A stretch of 64,000 bases of DNA from Sphingomonas sp. Leaf67 (GCF_001421965.1 NZ_LMLP01000019.1:248001-312000), one strand, 5' to 3'; counted from the first letter of the stretch, positions 28,680-37,955 are shown. Numbers and translations: made by a program. The notes: generated by a model from the letters alone, not told the origin.

Positions 28680-29438
28680 ATGAACGCGATCACCGAGAAG
28701 CAGGGCTTCTGGAAGAAGTCGCACCATCTCGACAAGATGACCTTCAGGGAACTTGTCGGCGCGTATTTTCAGTATCCGGCGATCATCGCGTATATCGCCC
28801 TGTCGTTCGTCGCGATCGGCCTGTTCGCCTGGTCGCCTGCGCCGCTGGTGCCGACGCTGGTGTCGGTCGGCGTCGCGATCGTTGCCTATCCGCTCGTCTG
28901 GTACGTGTTGCACCGGTGGGTGCTGCATTCCAACTGGATGTTCAAGATCTCGCCGCTGGCCGCGACGTGGAAGCGGATCCATTACGATCACCATCAGGAC
29001 CCCAATCACCTTGAGGTGCTGTTCGGTGCTCTGCACACGACCCTGCCCGCGATCGCAGTTGCGACCGCGCCGATCGGCTATCTGATCGGCGGGTTCGGCG
29101 GTTCGATGGCGGCACTGGCAACCGGTCTGTTGACGACCTGCTTCTACGAATTCTGCCATTGCATCCAGCATCTGGCCTACAAGCCGAAGAACAAGCTGCT
29201 GATCGCATGGAAGCGCAAGCATATGGCGCATCACTTTCATGACGAGCACGGCAATTTCGGCATCACCAACTTCTTTTGGGACAAGGTTTTCGGGACGCAT
29301 TACGAACGGTCGGAGCGCCCGGAAAAGAGCGCGACGGTCTTTAACCTCGGCTATACCGAGGATGTCGCGAAGAAATATCCCAAGGTGGCCGAATTATCGG
29401 GTGGTGTCGCCAAGGGGCATCCCCGCTATCGCGGATGA
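28680..29438 (+). CDS. Fatty-acid hydroxylase (sterol desaturase) superfamily, candidate ceramide 2-hydroxylase
   Basis: 252 residues, di-iron membrane oxygenase. All His clusters are present: HRWVLH (about 81), HYDHHQDPNHLE (about 102), HCIQH (about 160) and HMAHHFHDEH (about 181). Two or three hydrophobic hairpins surround them. The family includes Scs7/FA2H, which 2-hydroxylate ceramide fatty acids. Sphingomonas ceramides carry 2-hydroxy fatty acid, and this gene lies between the LptFG pair and the N-acyltransferase, so that role is inferred. GAGGAAG precedes the ATG at some distance. Confidence 0.88.
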   Translation: MNAITEKQGFWKKSHHLDKMTFRELVGAYFQYPAIIAYIALSFVAIGLFAWSPAPLVPTLVSVGVAIVAYPLVWYVLHRWVLHSNWMFKISPLAATWKRIHYDHHQDPNHLEVLFGALHTTLPAIAVATAPIGYLIGGFGGSMAALATGLLTTCFYEFCHCIQHLAYKPKNKLLIAWKRKHMAHHFHDEHGNFGITNFFWDKVFGTHYERSERPEKSATVFNLGYTEDVAKKYPKVAELSGGVAKGHPRYRG

Positions 29439-29505
29439 CCGATTTGTCATTTGAAGTTTGACACGGGGCGGCGCATTGCCGCCCCGCTGCGTTTTGGGGG
29501 AAACC

Positions 29506-30654
29506 ATGTCGATCACCATCCGTCCGGTCGTTACCGCTACCGATCGCAAGGCGTTCATCGCGCTGCCCTATCGGCTCTATGCCAACGACCCGCACTGGGT
29601 GCCGCCGCTGAAGAGCGAGGTCGCGGCGACGATCGATCCCAAGAAGAACGGCTGGTTCAGCCATGCCGAGGGACAGTTGTTCGTCGCCGAACGCGACGCC
29701 AGGGTCGTCGGGCGCGTGTCGGCACATATCGACACGTTGGCGCTGACCATGCCGGCGGACAAGGGATTTGGCCCCGGTGTCGGCTTTTGGGGAATGTTCG
29801 AGGCCGAGGACGAGGCGACGGCCAAAGTGCTGATCGCGCAGGCCGAGCAGTGGCTGCGGGACAAGGGCATGACCCGGGCGATCGGTCCGTGCGCGCTGTC
29901 GATCTGGGAAGAGCCGGGCTTGCTGATCAAGGGGTACGACCACAGCCCGACCGTGCTGATGGGCCATCACCTGCCGCAATATCGGGGCTGGATCGAGAAT
30001 GCCGGCTATGCGCCGGTGAAGCAGCTGGTGACGTATGAGCTGGACATCACCGGGGATTTTCCGCCGATCGTCCAGCGCATCGTCGCGGCCGGGGAAAAGA
30101 ACGACCGTATCCGCATCCGGCGCGTCAACAAGGCGAAGTTCGCCGACGAGGCGACGATCATCCTGCGGATCCTGAACGATGCGTGGTCGGACAATTGGGG
30201 CTTCGTCCCGCTGACCCAGCCGGAGGTCGACGATGTCGGCAAGAAGCTGAAGCCGCTGGTGTTCGAGGACCTGATCCGGATCGCCGAACTGGATGGTGAA
30301 CCGGTCGCGTTCATGATCACCCTGCCCGACATGAACGAGCCGCTCAAACCCATGGGCGGATCGCTGTTGCCGTTCAACTGGCTGAAACTGCTGCTATGGC
30401 TGCGCGCGCCAAAGGCACGGACGATGCGCGTGCCGTTGATGGGGGTGGTCAAGCGGTTGCAGGCATCGCGCATGGCGAGCCAGCTGGCCTTCATGATGAT
30501 CGAGTATATCCGCCGCGATGCAGTGGCCAAGTTCGGTGCGACCCGCGGTGAGATCGGTTGGGTGCTCGACGACAATCAGGGCATGAACGCGATTGCCACG
30601 ACCATCGATAGCAAGATCAACCGCGTCTACCAGATGTACGAACGCACCCTTTGA
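29506..30654 (+). CDS. bcerS: Acyl-CoA N-acyltransferase-like protein, likely bacterial ceramide synthase
   Basis: 382 residues. The N-terminus (SITIRPVVTATDRKAFIALP) and the middle (ATAKVLIAQAEQWLRDKGM, GPCALSIWEEPGLLIKGYDH) belong to the large GNAT-like family that includes the Caulobacter ceramide synthase bCerS. It would transfer a fatty acyl group to the amine of 3-ketosphinganine or sphinganine. No membrane segments of the eukaryotic ceramide synthase type are present. It closes the spt block, 67 bases after the hydroxylase. ATG 29506 is chosen with GGGGG upstream; the frame is open to 29458. Confidence 0.82.
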   Translation: MSITIRPVVTATDRKAFIALPYRLYANDPHWVPPLKSEVAATIDPKKNGWFSHAEGQLFVAERDARVVGRVSAHIDTLALTMPADKGFGPGVGFWGMFEAEDEATAKVLIAQAEQWLRDKGMTRAIGPCALSIWEEPGLLIKGYDHSPTVLMGHHLPQYRGWIENAGYAPVKQLVTYELDITGDFPPIVQRIVAAGEKNDRIRIRRVNKAKFADEATIILRILNDAWSDNWGFVPLTQPEVDDVGKKLKPLVFEDLIRIAELDGEPVAFMITLPDMNEPLKPMGGSLLPFNWLKLLLWLRAPKARTMRVPLMGVVKRLQASRMASQLAFMMIEYIRRDAVAKFGATRGEIGWVLDDNQGMNAIATTIDSKINRVYQMYERTL

Positions 30655-30700
30655 TGATGACAGCCGCCGGGCACCCCGCCCCGGCGGCGATCGTCATCGA

Positions 30701-30922
30701 TCATCCGCGTGCCAGTACCAGTACCGGATCGAAGCCGCGGGCGCGCCATTCGTCACGCGTCCGGCAGATCTTGCCCCGTTGCCGCGATCCCTCCCGACGG
30801 TCGACAATGCAGTAGCGCTTGACGCGTGGCGTGGTGACGACCGGGCTCGTCGCCTGCGTTGCTGGTTCGGCGACCGGCGCAGTTGCGGTGAACAGCGCCG
30901 CGATCAGTGTTGCGATCATCAT
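30701..30922 (-). CDS. Small exported Cys-pair protein (copy 2)
   Basis: 73 residues. Signal peptide of about 17-20 residues (MMIATLIAALFTATAPV), a Pro/Thr-rich linker, then VKRYCIVDRREGSRQRGKIC followed by RTRDEWRARGFD. The two Cys (spacing 15) could form a disulfide. GGGAGGAA sits just before the ATG. The same YC-x-GSR-x-C-x-TR-x-W motif occurs in the upstream gene on this strand, so they are tandem paralogs. Function unknown. Confidence 0.75.
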   Translation of the reverse strand: MMIATLIAALFTATAPVAEPATQATSPVVTTPRVKRYCIVDRREGSRQRGKICRTRDEWRARGFDPVLVLARG

Positions 30923-30946
30923 GCTCGTTCCTCCCGTTCGGTACGA

Positions 30947-31261
30947 TCAGCGGCCAGCCAGCGCGGCGTCGAGATCGACACCCATCGCCGTCCAGTCCTT
31001 GCGGGTCTTGCAGACACGCGGCGTGATGCGCGAACCGGTGCGTTCGGTCCGGAAGCAATAGCGGGCGTTCGGGGCGGCCTTGTACCCGACCGCAGCGGGA
31101 CCGGCGGCCAGCGTGACGGTTAGCGGCAGGGCCGACATGGCGGCGCTGCTGACGACGGGGCTCGGCGCGGCGGCGGGCGCAGCTTCAGGCTCGGCGGCAA
31201 AGGCCGAGGTGCTGGCAACCAGGCCGAGAATGATCGAAGTGGCGAAGCGAATGGCGGTCAT
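30947..31261 (-). CDS. Small exported Cys-pair protein (copy 1)
   Basis: 104 residues. Signal peptide to about 22 (STSAFAAE), an Ala/Pro-rich middle, then ARYCFRTERTGSRITPRVC and KTRKDWTAMGVD, sharing the motif of the next gene. AGGGAGA precedes the ATG. The 24-base gap to the paralog suggests one transcript. Extracytoplasmic; function unknown. Confidence 0.75.
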   Translation of the reverse strand: MTAIRFATSIILGLVASTSAFAAEPEAAPAAAPSPVVSSAAMSALPLTVTLAAGPAAVGYKAAPNARYCFRTERTGSRITPRVCKTRKDWTAMGVDLDAALAGR

Positions 31262-31455
31262 GATGCTGTCTCCCTGTGCGTTCCGGCGCGTTGCCGGACA
31301 TGCCAGTTACTCTGCAGCGACCGTGCCAGTTTTAATAATCACTGTTTTTCAGATATTTAGCAAATGACTACAGTTGTAGATGTGGTATTTGCCACCAAAA
31401 CGCAGGAATTTTTACCATCGGTTGGGATGGTATCCTCCGGATCGATCGGCGCGCT

Positions 31456-32211
31456 TCAAAACCGGCGCGATATCCCGCTGTAGAGGCGCAGTCCGGGCGT
31501 ATCGGCGTCCAGTCCGGCGACCCCGCCGGCGTCGATCGCGAAGTCGGGCGACACCTGCCACGCAATCGATAGCGCAAGGCGGTGCTCCGTCGTTTCGTCA
31601 TCGTGCGACAATTGACCTTCGGCGGTGAGCTGGCAGCGATCGGACAGCGTGATGCCGAGACCGATCGTCGCTGTCGCTGCGATCCTATGGCCCGGTGCCT
31701 CCTCCCGTGGCGTCCACGCCAGTTCGGGTGAGAATTGCAGGTTGAGCGTCTTGCTGAGGTCATAGGAGATCGGGGCCACCATGGCCGCGCCCCAGCCATC
31801 CTGTCCGATCGGCGCGCGGCCGACAGGCACGGTGATCGAGGGTTGCAACCCGTAGGACAGGCCCTTGCCATCCGGATTGCGCAACGCGATCCGCGCACCG
31901 ATTTCCACGTCGCCGCTCCGTGTCGTTCGCCCGCCGCTGGTTCGATCGCGCTCGATGCCGAGCGGCGTCCAGTTCAGTTGCGCCTCGATCCGGTCGGTCA
32001 GCCCGAGCCGGAACAGGGTATCGCCGAACAGCACGGTGTCGGTGTCGTTACCACGCTCCCAATCCGCCAGCGCGGCCTCGACCGCGACCCGGCCGGGATC
32101 GAGCACGCAAGCCGACTGGCCAAGGCTGGGGCGTGTCGAGCAGTAATCACGGGCCGAAGCACTGCCGATCGCAAGATACGCCGCCGCGACCAGCGCGCCC
32201 GTACGGATCAT
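31456..32211 (-). CDS. Exported outer-membrane beta-barrel protein (transporter-like, MetA-pathway type)
   Basis: 251 residues from an ATG that overlaps the xth stop (TGATG). Signal peptide of about 20 residues (GSASA), then amphipathic strands with conserved features of the 'putative MetA-pathway of phenol degradation' family: LFRLGLTDRIEAQLNWTPLG, SGDVEIGARIAL, PSITVPVGR, and a terminal SGISRRF ending in Phe as outer-membrane proteins do. Substrate unknown. The longer frame to 32430 lies inside xth and is rejected. Confidence 0.78.
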   Translation of the reverse strand: MIRTGALVAAAYLAIGSASARDYCSTRPSLGQSACVLDPGRVAVEAALADWERGNDTDTVLFGDTLFRLGLTDRIEAQLNWTPLGIERDRTSGGRTTRSGDVEIGARIALRNPDGKGLSYGLQPSITVPVGRAPIGQDGWGAAMVAPISYDLSKTLNLQFSPELAWTPREEAPGHRIAATATIGLGITLSDRCQLTAEGQLSHDDETTEHRLALSIAWQVSPDFAIDAGGVAGLDADTPGLRLYSGISRRF

Positions 32212-32981
32212 CAACGCAGCCGCACCCAGGTCGGCGCATGGTCGCTGGCCTTTTCGCGGCCACGATACGCCTTGTCGACGCCGGCATCGACCATGCGGTC
32301 GGCGGCGATGGGGCTGAGCAACAGATGATCGATGCGGAACCCCGCGTCGCGTTGCCATGATCCGGCCTGATAGTCCCAGAAGGTCCAGACACCCCCGTTG
32401 GGAAACCGCGTGCGCAGCGAGTCGGTCCATCCCTGTGCCAGCAACGCCCGGTAACCGGCCCGTGACTCCGGCTGCATCAGCGCGTCGCTCTGCATCGCAC
32501 GGACCGAGAAGGTATCGTCGTCATTAGGAATGACGTTGTAGTCACCTGCCAGCACCACGGCGCGCTCCTCGGCCAGCAATGCCGCCGCCCGATCGCGCAG
32601 GCGATCGATCCAGCGTAGCTTATAGTCGAACTTCGGACCCGGTTGCGGATTGCCGTTGGGCAGATAGATCGAGGCGACGATCAGGCCGTCGACCTCGGCT
32701 TCGAGATACCGGCTATGGTCGTCCTCCGGCTCGCCGGACAGGCCGCGCTGCCGCTCGACGGGATCGGCACCGCGCGCCAGAACGGCGACGCCGTTGAACC
32801 CCTTCTGCCCGTGCCAGAGCGCGCCATAACCGGCGGCGCGAATATCGGCTTCGGGAAAGGTTTCGTCGCTCGACTTCAGTTCCTGAAGACAGACGATGTC
32901 CGGCTGTTCCTCGTCCAGATATTCGAGCAACCGGGGCAGACGAGCCTTGATACCGTTGACGTTGTAGCTGACGATCCGCAC
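32211..32981 (-). CDS. xth: Exodeoxyribonuclease III
   Basis: 256 residues. AP endonuclease/3'-5' exonuclease of base-excision repair. Motifs of the EEP fold: IVSYNVNGIKARL, CLQELKSSDETFP (Glu metal ligand), GDYNVIPNDDD, RIDHLLLSP and SDHAPTWVRL. The GTG at 32981, one base after the erpA stop, gives the family start MRIVSYNVNG; a TTG at 32993 is possible. Part of an erpA-xth-barrel protein run with overlapping ends. Confidence 0.95.
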   Translation of the reverse strand: MRIVSYNVNGIKARLPRLLEYLDEEQPDIVCLQELKSSDETFPEADIRAAGYGALWHGQKGFNGVAVLARGADPVERQRGLSGEPEDDHSRYLEAEVDGLIVASIYLPNGNPQPGPKFDYKLRWIDRLRDRAAALLAEERAVVLAGDYNVIPNDDDTFSVRAMQSDALMQPESRAGYRALLAQGWTDSLRTRFPNGGVWTFWDYQAGSWQRDAGFRIDHLLLSPIAADRMVDAGVDKAYRGREKASDHAPTWVRLR

Positions 32982-32982
32982 G

Positions 32983-33318
32983 TCAGACCGCAAAGCTGGT
33001 GCCGCAACCGCAGCCCGACGCTGCCTGCGGATTGGTCACCCGGAACGCAGCACCGCCCAGCGATTCGATGAAATCGACCTCGCTGCCGCGCACCAGATCG
33101 AGACTGACCGAGTCGACCACCAGCGTCACGCCATCGGTTTCGGCGACGCTGTCATCGGCTTCCACCGTATCGGCCAATCCGAAGCGATACTGGAAGCCCG
33201 AACAGCCACCTCCTTCGACCGAGAGACGAAGGATGGCGGGCTTGGCCTGCTTGGCTGCGATCGCCGCGACGCGGTGGGCGGCGGTGGCGGACAGGGAAAT
33301 ATCGGTGCTGATCGTCAT
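32983..33318 (-). CDS. erpA: Iron-sulfur cluster insertion protein ErpA (HesB/IscA family)
   Basis: 111 residues, A-type Fe-S carrier. Three conserved Cys are present: GGGCSGFQYRFG and the C-terminal ASGCGCGTSF. It delivers clusters to apo-proteins. Immediately upstream of xth, a common pairing in alphaproteobacteria. Confidence 0.95.
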   Translation of the reverse strand: MTISTDISLSATAAHRVAAIAAKQAKPAILRLSVEGGGCSGFQYRFGLADTVEADDSVAETDGVTLVVDSVSLDLVRGSEVDFIESLGGAAFRVTNPQAASGCGCGTSFAV

Positions 33319-33357
33319 CCCGTTCAGATAAGCCCGGCGCGGTCGATCGGCAACGGG

Positions 33358-34527
33358 TCAGTCGGCGACCGGGCCACCCATCGCCACCCGCTGACGCTGT
33401 GCACGGTCCGCCGCCATCGCCAGTTCGCCCGCCTGCAGATAGGGGGCCGGATTGACCGCGGAACCGTCGATACGGACTTCGTAGTGCAGGTGGCTGCCGG
33501 TCGAACGGCCGGTCGACCCCATTAGTCCGATCAACTGGCCGCGCCGTACGCGCTGGCTGTCATGGACGATGATCTTCGACAAATGGCCATAGCGGGTCGC
33601 GATGCCCTTGCCATGGTTCACTTCAATCAGATTGCCATAGCCGCCGGCGCGTTCGGCGCGGGCGATGATGCCGTCGGCGGTGGCATAGACCGGGGTCCCG
33701 ATCGGGCCGGGGATATCGACCCCGGCATGCATCGCGGCGGTGCCACGGAACGGGTCGGAACGGACGCCGAAATTGCTGGTGAAGGACAGCCGCTCGACCG
33801 GCTGATAGGACGGGATCGAGATCGCCGCCTGCTCCAGCGTATCCAGCTTCTTCCAGCTGAGGAACAAGGCGCGGAACTGGGCGTCGGCCTGTGCATCAGC
33901 GGTGGCGGAAGCGGCAGTCGCCGCAGCGGCGGTCGCGGCATCGACCGGCTCATACGGGCCACCCATCGCCGGCAATACGCGGCGCGGGTTCAGACCCAGC
34001 TTGCGGATGGTCCGGGTGGCATCGGTATAGCGTGCGTCAGCGATCGCCTTGGCCTGCGACGCCATCGTTGCCTGCTGACGGGCGACGCGTTCGAACGGGC
34101 GGGTGACGAAGTTCGCACCGGTGGCGGGTTCCTGATCGAGCGCGGCCAACGCCAGCGCGTCGGCATCCTCGTCACCGGTCAGCACCGCGGCCAATGCCGC
34201 CTGCCGCTTGTCGAGCCGCGCGGCGTGAGCACGGGCATCGGCGTGAAGGCGGGCAACGTCGGCGCGCATCGCGTCAACCTGCTGCTGCATCGCCATAACC
34301 TTTTCGTCCGACGTCGCCACCGCGCCGGTCGCCGCCTGGCTCATGCCGAATGCCGAGAAGGCGATCGTGACGGCGGCAAGGCCAGCGGCCGCAACCTGGT
34401 TACGGCCGGTGATGGTGTGGCGACGAAGCTGGCCACCGTCATGGACCAGAAATTGCCGCGTGCGGAAAATGGAACGGAACCCTGCGAACGGAGCGTCGTT
34501 ATTTTTGAATACCGAAGTAATCGACAT
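33358..34527 (-). CDS. M23 (LytM) metalloendopeptidase, membrane-anchored
   Basis: 389 residues. One membrane segment near 45-65 (AAAGLAAVTIAFSAFGMSQA), a coiled-coil region (about 75-115, KVMAMQQQVDAMRADVARLH), an Ala-rich linker, and a C-terminal M23 domain with zinc ligands in MHAGVDIPGP and GSHLHYEVRIDG. Cleaves peptidoglycan cross-links or activates amidases at division. All catalytic His/Asp are kept, so it is probably an active hydrolase rather than an EnvC-like activator. Confidence 0.9.
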   Translation of the reverse strand: MSITSVFKNNDAPFAGFRSIFRTRQFLVHDGGQLRRHTITGRNQVAAAGLAAVTIAFSAFGMSQAATGAVATSDEKVMAMQQQVDAMRADVARLHADARAHAARLDKRQAALAAVLTGDEDADALALAALDQEPATGANFVTRPFERVARQQATMASQAKAIADARYTDATRTIRKLGLNPRRVLPAMGGPYEPVDAATAAAATAASATADAQADAQFRALFLSWKKLDTLEQAAISIPSYQPVERLSFTSNFGVRSDPFRGTAAMHAGVDIPGPIGTPVYATADGIIARAERAGGYGNLIEVNHGKGIATRYGHLSKIIVHDSQRVRRGQLIGLMGSTGRSTGSHLHYEVRIDGSAVNPAPYLQAGELAMAADRAQRQRVAMGGPVAD

Positions 34528-34786
34528 TATGTCCCGCTACCCGAGCAATATGCGCATGCCGGAAGCGCCGACACGAACGATGAACTCCCATGTCCCGACG
34601 GTTTTGCCCCACCGCGCGTCGACGGAATGAGGAAGTGCCGGATAGCAGTACCATTGTGCAAGCGTCCGGCCCCGAGCACGCGGTAAAGCGTCGTACTGGC
34701 GCGGTCAGCCGTTTAACCATCTGATCGGACCAGCCGCGTTCAGGGTGGACGGTGCGTTTGGTACCCATGCAATCGATTCGCCGGGA

Positions 34787-35248
34787 TTACGATCGAACGG
34801 CGGAAAGGACGTCCGCGGCGTGGCCGGCGACCTTCACCTTCCGCCATTCGCGGATCAGGCGACCGTCCGCGTCGAACAGGAATGTCGTCCGCTCGATGCC
34901 CATATAGGTCCGGCCGTACATCTGCTTTTCGCCCCATACCCCGAACGCTTCGCAAACGCTGCCGTCCTCGTCGCTGGCGAGGGTCAGCGTCAGACCATGT
35001 TTCTCGGCAAAACGTGTCAGCTTGGCCGGCGTATCGCGCGAGATGGCCACGACACCCGCTCCAGCCTGTTCGAATTCGTCGGCAAGTGCCGAGAAATCCT
35101 GCGCTTCGCGCGTACAGCCGGTCGTGTCCGCTTTCGGGTAGAAGTACACGATTAAGGGACGTCCGAGCCGTTCCCGCAACGACAGCGACGTGCCATCCGC
35201 CAGCGTCAGCTTTCCGTCGGGCAGCGTTTCACCGATCGCCAGTGCCAT
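34787..35248 (-). CDS. bcp: Peroxiredoxin, BCP/PrxQ type
   Basis: 153 residues. Peroxidatic Cys in YPKADTTGCTREAQDF, near residue 45; the usual resolving Cys five residues later is absent (Ala), so a 1-Cys mechanism or another resolving Cys (VCEAFGVWG) is likely. Thiol peroxidase that detoxifies H2O2 and organic peroxides. AGGAGA before the ATG. The start region overlaps the 3' end of glnE by 20 bases, so the two are co-transcribed. Confidence 0.93.
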   Translation of the reverse strand: MALAIGETLPDGKLTLADGTSLSLRERLGRPLIVYFYPKADTTGCTREAQDFSALADEFEQAGAGVVAISRDTPAKLTRFAEKHGLTLTLASDEDGSVCEAFGVWGEKQMYGRTYMGIERTTFLFDADGRLIREWRKVKVAGHAADVLSAVRS

Positions 35249-37898
35249 TCACAATCTCCTGCCAGGTCTGATGGACCACCTGCCGTGCGGCATCGAGTCT
35301 GACAAGCAGCGCGGGCCAGTCGCTGCAGCCCAGTGCTGCTGCCAGAATAGGCTGCGTCGTTTCGGGCGGGACCTGCGCGTCGGGCGCGACCAGCCGCATC
35401 GTGACGATCAGGCGGGTGAGAAAATCATGGGCGTCGTGCAGCCCGGCGGGCAACCGCCCGATCGCGACCAGTGCATCGATCGCCTCGCCGAGACGCGGCG
35501 ACAGCCCCTGCCCGCTCAGCAACTGGGTGACATGCACCGCAAATTCGAGATCGACCAGACCGCCGGGCGACAGCTTGGCATCGAGCGGCCCCGCCGGCGG
35601 CTTGTGTCGTGCCATGTCGGCACGCATCGCGACCGCTTCCGCCACGATGTCGCGATCGGGCCGGTCGCCGGCGAGCACGCGGGCGATAATCGCCGCCGCC
35701 GCCGCGCGTCCATCAGGTGATCCCATGATCGGTCGCGCGCGGGCGAGCGCCATATGCTCCCATGTCCACGCATCCTCACGCTGATAGCGTTCGAAGCCGG
35801 CGAGCGAGACGACCAGCGGCCCCTGTGCCCCCGATGGCCGCAACCGCGTATCGACTTCGTACAATGGTCCCGACGCGGTCTGTACCGACAGGGCTGCGGT
35901 CAGACGCTGCGCCAGCCGGTTGTAGTAGAGCACCGCCCCCAATGGCTTCGTGCCATCCGATTCGGCCGAGAAATCGCCGGTGAAGCAATAGACCAGATCG
36001 AGGTCGGAGGCGTGGGTCAGCGCCCCGCCGCCCAGCCGCCCCAGGGCCAGCACGATCAATTCGCTGCCAGGCACCCGGCCATGCCGTTGCGCGAATTCGT
36101 CGACCGTCGCCGCCGCCAGCACCTGTACCGCCGCCTCCGCCACCCGCGCATAGCCGTCGGCCACCGCCAGCGGATCGCCGGTCCCGGCCACCACCTGCAC
36201 CCCCAGCATGAACCGCTTTTCATTGACGACGTCACGAACGTGGTCGAGCAGCCGTTCATAGCCTTCCTGCCGGGCCGACATCTCGGCGGCCAGTTCGGCG
36301 ACCGATCCGACCGGCTCGAGTGCGCGGGCGTCGATCAGCCCGTCGAGCAGCGTCGCCCGGCGCGCCAAGGCCTCCGCCAGGGTCGGCGCATGGCACAGGA
36401 TCGTACTGAGCAACCGCGCGAGGGCGGGCTGCGCCTCCAGAAGGCGGAACAGATTGATCGCACTCGGCAGCCGCGCCAGCATCGCGTCGAGCCGAAGCAA
36501 CGCCGCATGCGAATCCGATGCGGTCGCCAGCCCGGCAATCAGGCCGGGCAGGCTGTCTTCCAGCGCCGCGCGCGCCGCCGGGCTGCGCAGTGCCGGATAG
36601 GCCCCGCTGCGCCAGTCGGCGATCCGCCGCGCCACCTGCTCGCCCGATGCGAAACCAAGCGTTTCGAGCCGGTCCGCAAGCGTATGTGGATCGACAGGCA
36701 GGCCAGGTGTCGATGCGCCATCCAGCCGATCGTAGACAGCCCCTACCGCGGTGACGTGCGGCGCCATCAGGTCCAGCAATACCTGCCCGTCGTCCATCCC
36801 ATGCAGCCGCGCGACCCGGTCGAGTGCGTCGATCTGGTCGGGCAGGCCGTGGGTCTGTCGATCGTCGACCATCTGCAATCGGTGCTCGATCGTGCGGAAC
36901 AGCGTGTAGCCACCGACCATTACCTGCGCCTCATACCCGGAAATCCGCCCTCCGGCCGCCAGCGCGGACAAGGCGTCGAGCGTCGCCGGCGCCCGCAGCG
37001 CCGGATCGCGCCCGCCATGCACGAGCTGATGAACCTGCGCGAAAAATTCCGCCTCCCGGATGCCGCCGCGCCCGCGCTTCAGGTCATAGCCGGGTCCGAA
37101 TGCCTGACCCTGCGCATAATGATCGCGGATACGGCGCGTGATGTCGCGGATCTCCCCGATCGCACCGTAGTCGAGCGCACGCCGCCAGACGAACGGCCGG
37201 ATCGCGTCGAGAAAGCGATTGCCGAGCACAGCATCGCCCGCCACCGCCCGTGCACGGATGAACGCCGCGCGTTCCCATGGCAGTGCCGACGATTCGTAAT
37301 AGGAGACCGCCGCATCGATCGGCAGTGCGATCGGCGTCGCTTCGGGCGAGGGCCGCAACCGCAGATCGACGCGCAGGACATATCCGTCGCCGTCGCGCGC
37401 CTGCAGCAGTTCGACGACACGCTTGCCGATCCGCACCGCCGCTTCGACCGGATCGTCGCGCTCGCGCCGCGGCAAGATCGCCGGGTCGTAGAGCAGGATC
37501 GGATCGATATCGGACGAATAGTTCAGTTCATGGCTGCCCTGTTTGCCCAGCCCGATCGCGGCGAACCCGACCGGCTCGGCCCCCGGGGTTCGCTCCTCGA
37601 TCGCCGCCACGATCGCCCGGTGCAACGCGCTGTCGGCAAAGTCGCTCAGCGTCCGCGTCACGCGCCGCAGATCATAGGCACCGGACAGGTCGCCCAGCGC
37701 CACCAGCAGCGCGATCCGCCGCCGTTCGATCCGCAAGCGTTGCGCCAGCGGGATATCGGAATCGGCGGTGACCACCGTCAGCGCATCGACCTCGAACCCC
37801 GGCAACCGATCGAGAAACGCCGCTTCGCGATCGAGCAGGACCGACAGAAAAGGTGAACCGTAGCGGATGCGATCGGTCAGGTCGGATGGCAGGTGCAT
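35229..37898 (-). CDS. glnE: Bifunctional glutamine synthetase adenylyltransferase/deadenylase
   Basis: About 889 residues. It has two nucleotidyltransferase halves: the deadenylase GLGKQGSHELNYSSDIDPIL and the adenylyltransferase LGRLGGGALTHASDLDLVY, separated by a helical linker. It modifies glutamine synthetase in response to PII and glutamine. The ATG at 37898 is preferred; a GTG at 37916 would add six residues. Overlaps bcp. Confidence 0.95.
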   Translation of the reverse strand: MHLPSDLTDRIRYGSPFLSVLLDREAAFLDRLPGFEVDALTVVTADSDIPLAQRLRIERRRIALLVALGDLSGAYDLRRVTRTLSDFADSALHRAIVAAIEERTPGAEPVGFAAIGLGKQGSHELNYSSDIDPILLYDPAILPRRERDDPVEAAVRIGKRVVELLQARDGDGYVLRVDLRLRPSPEATPIALPIDAAVSYYESSALPWERAAFIRARAVAGDAVLGNRFLDAIRPFVWRRALDYGAIGEIRDITRRIRDHYAQGQAFGPGYDLKRGRGGIREAEFFAQVHQLVHGGRDPALRAPATLDALSALAAGGRISGYEAQVMVGGYTLFRTIEHRLQMVDDRQTHGLPDQIDALDRVARLHGMDDGQVLLDLMAPHVTAVGAVYDRLDGASTPGLPVDPHTLADRLETLGFASGEQVARRIADWRSGAYPALRSPAARAALEDSLPGLIAGLATASDSHAALLRLDAMLARLPSAINLFRLLEAQPALARLLSTILCHAPTLAEALARRATLLDGLIDARALEPVGSVAELAAEMSARQEGYERLLDHVRDVVNEKRFMLGVQVVAGTGDPLAVADGYARVAEAAVQVLAAATVDEFAQRHGRVPGSELIVLALGRLGGGALTHASDLDLVYCFTGDFSAESDGTKPLGAVLYYNRLAQRLTAALSVQTASGPLYEVDTRLRPSGAQGPLVVSLAGFERYQREDAWTWEHMALARARPIMGSPDGRAAAAAIIARVLAGDRPDRDIVAEAVAMRADMARHKPPAGPLDAKLSPGGLVDLEFAVHVTQLLSGQGLSPRLGEAIDALVAIGRLPAGLHDAHDFLTRLIVTMRLVAPDAQVPPETTQPILAAALGCSDWPALLVRLDAARQVVHQTWQEIVNGTGDR

Positions 37899-37955
37899 CG
37901 CTGGATCGTGCTCCACGGACGGGAAAACTTAACCCAAGCTATCGCCGCACGCTTT

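Noticed and set aside
35754..37856. 700-codon open frame on the + strand
   Set aside because: Antisense to glnE, whose two nucleotidyltransferase motifs prove the minus-strand reading.
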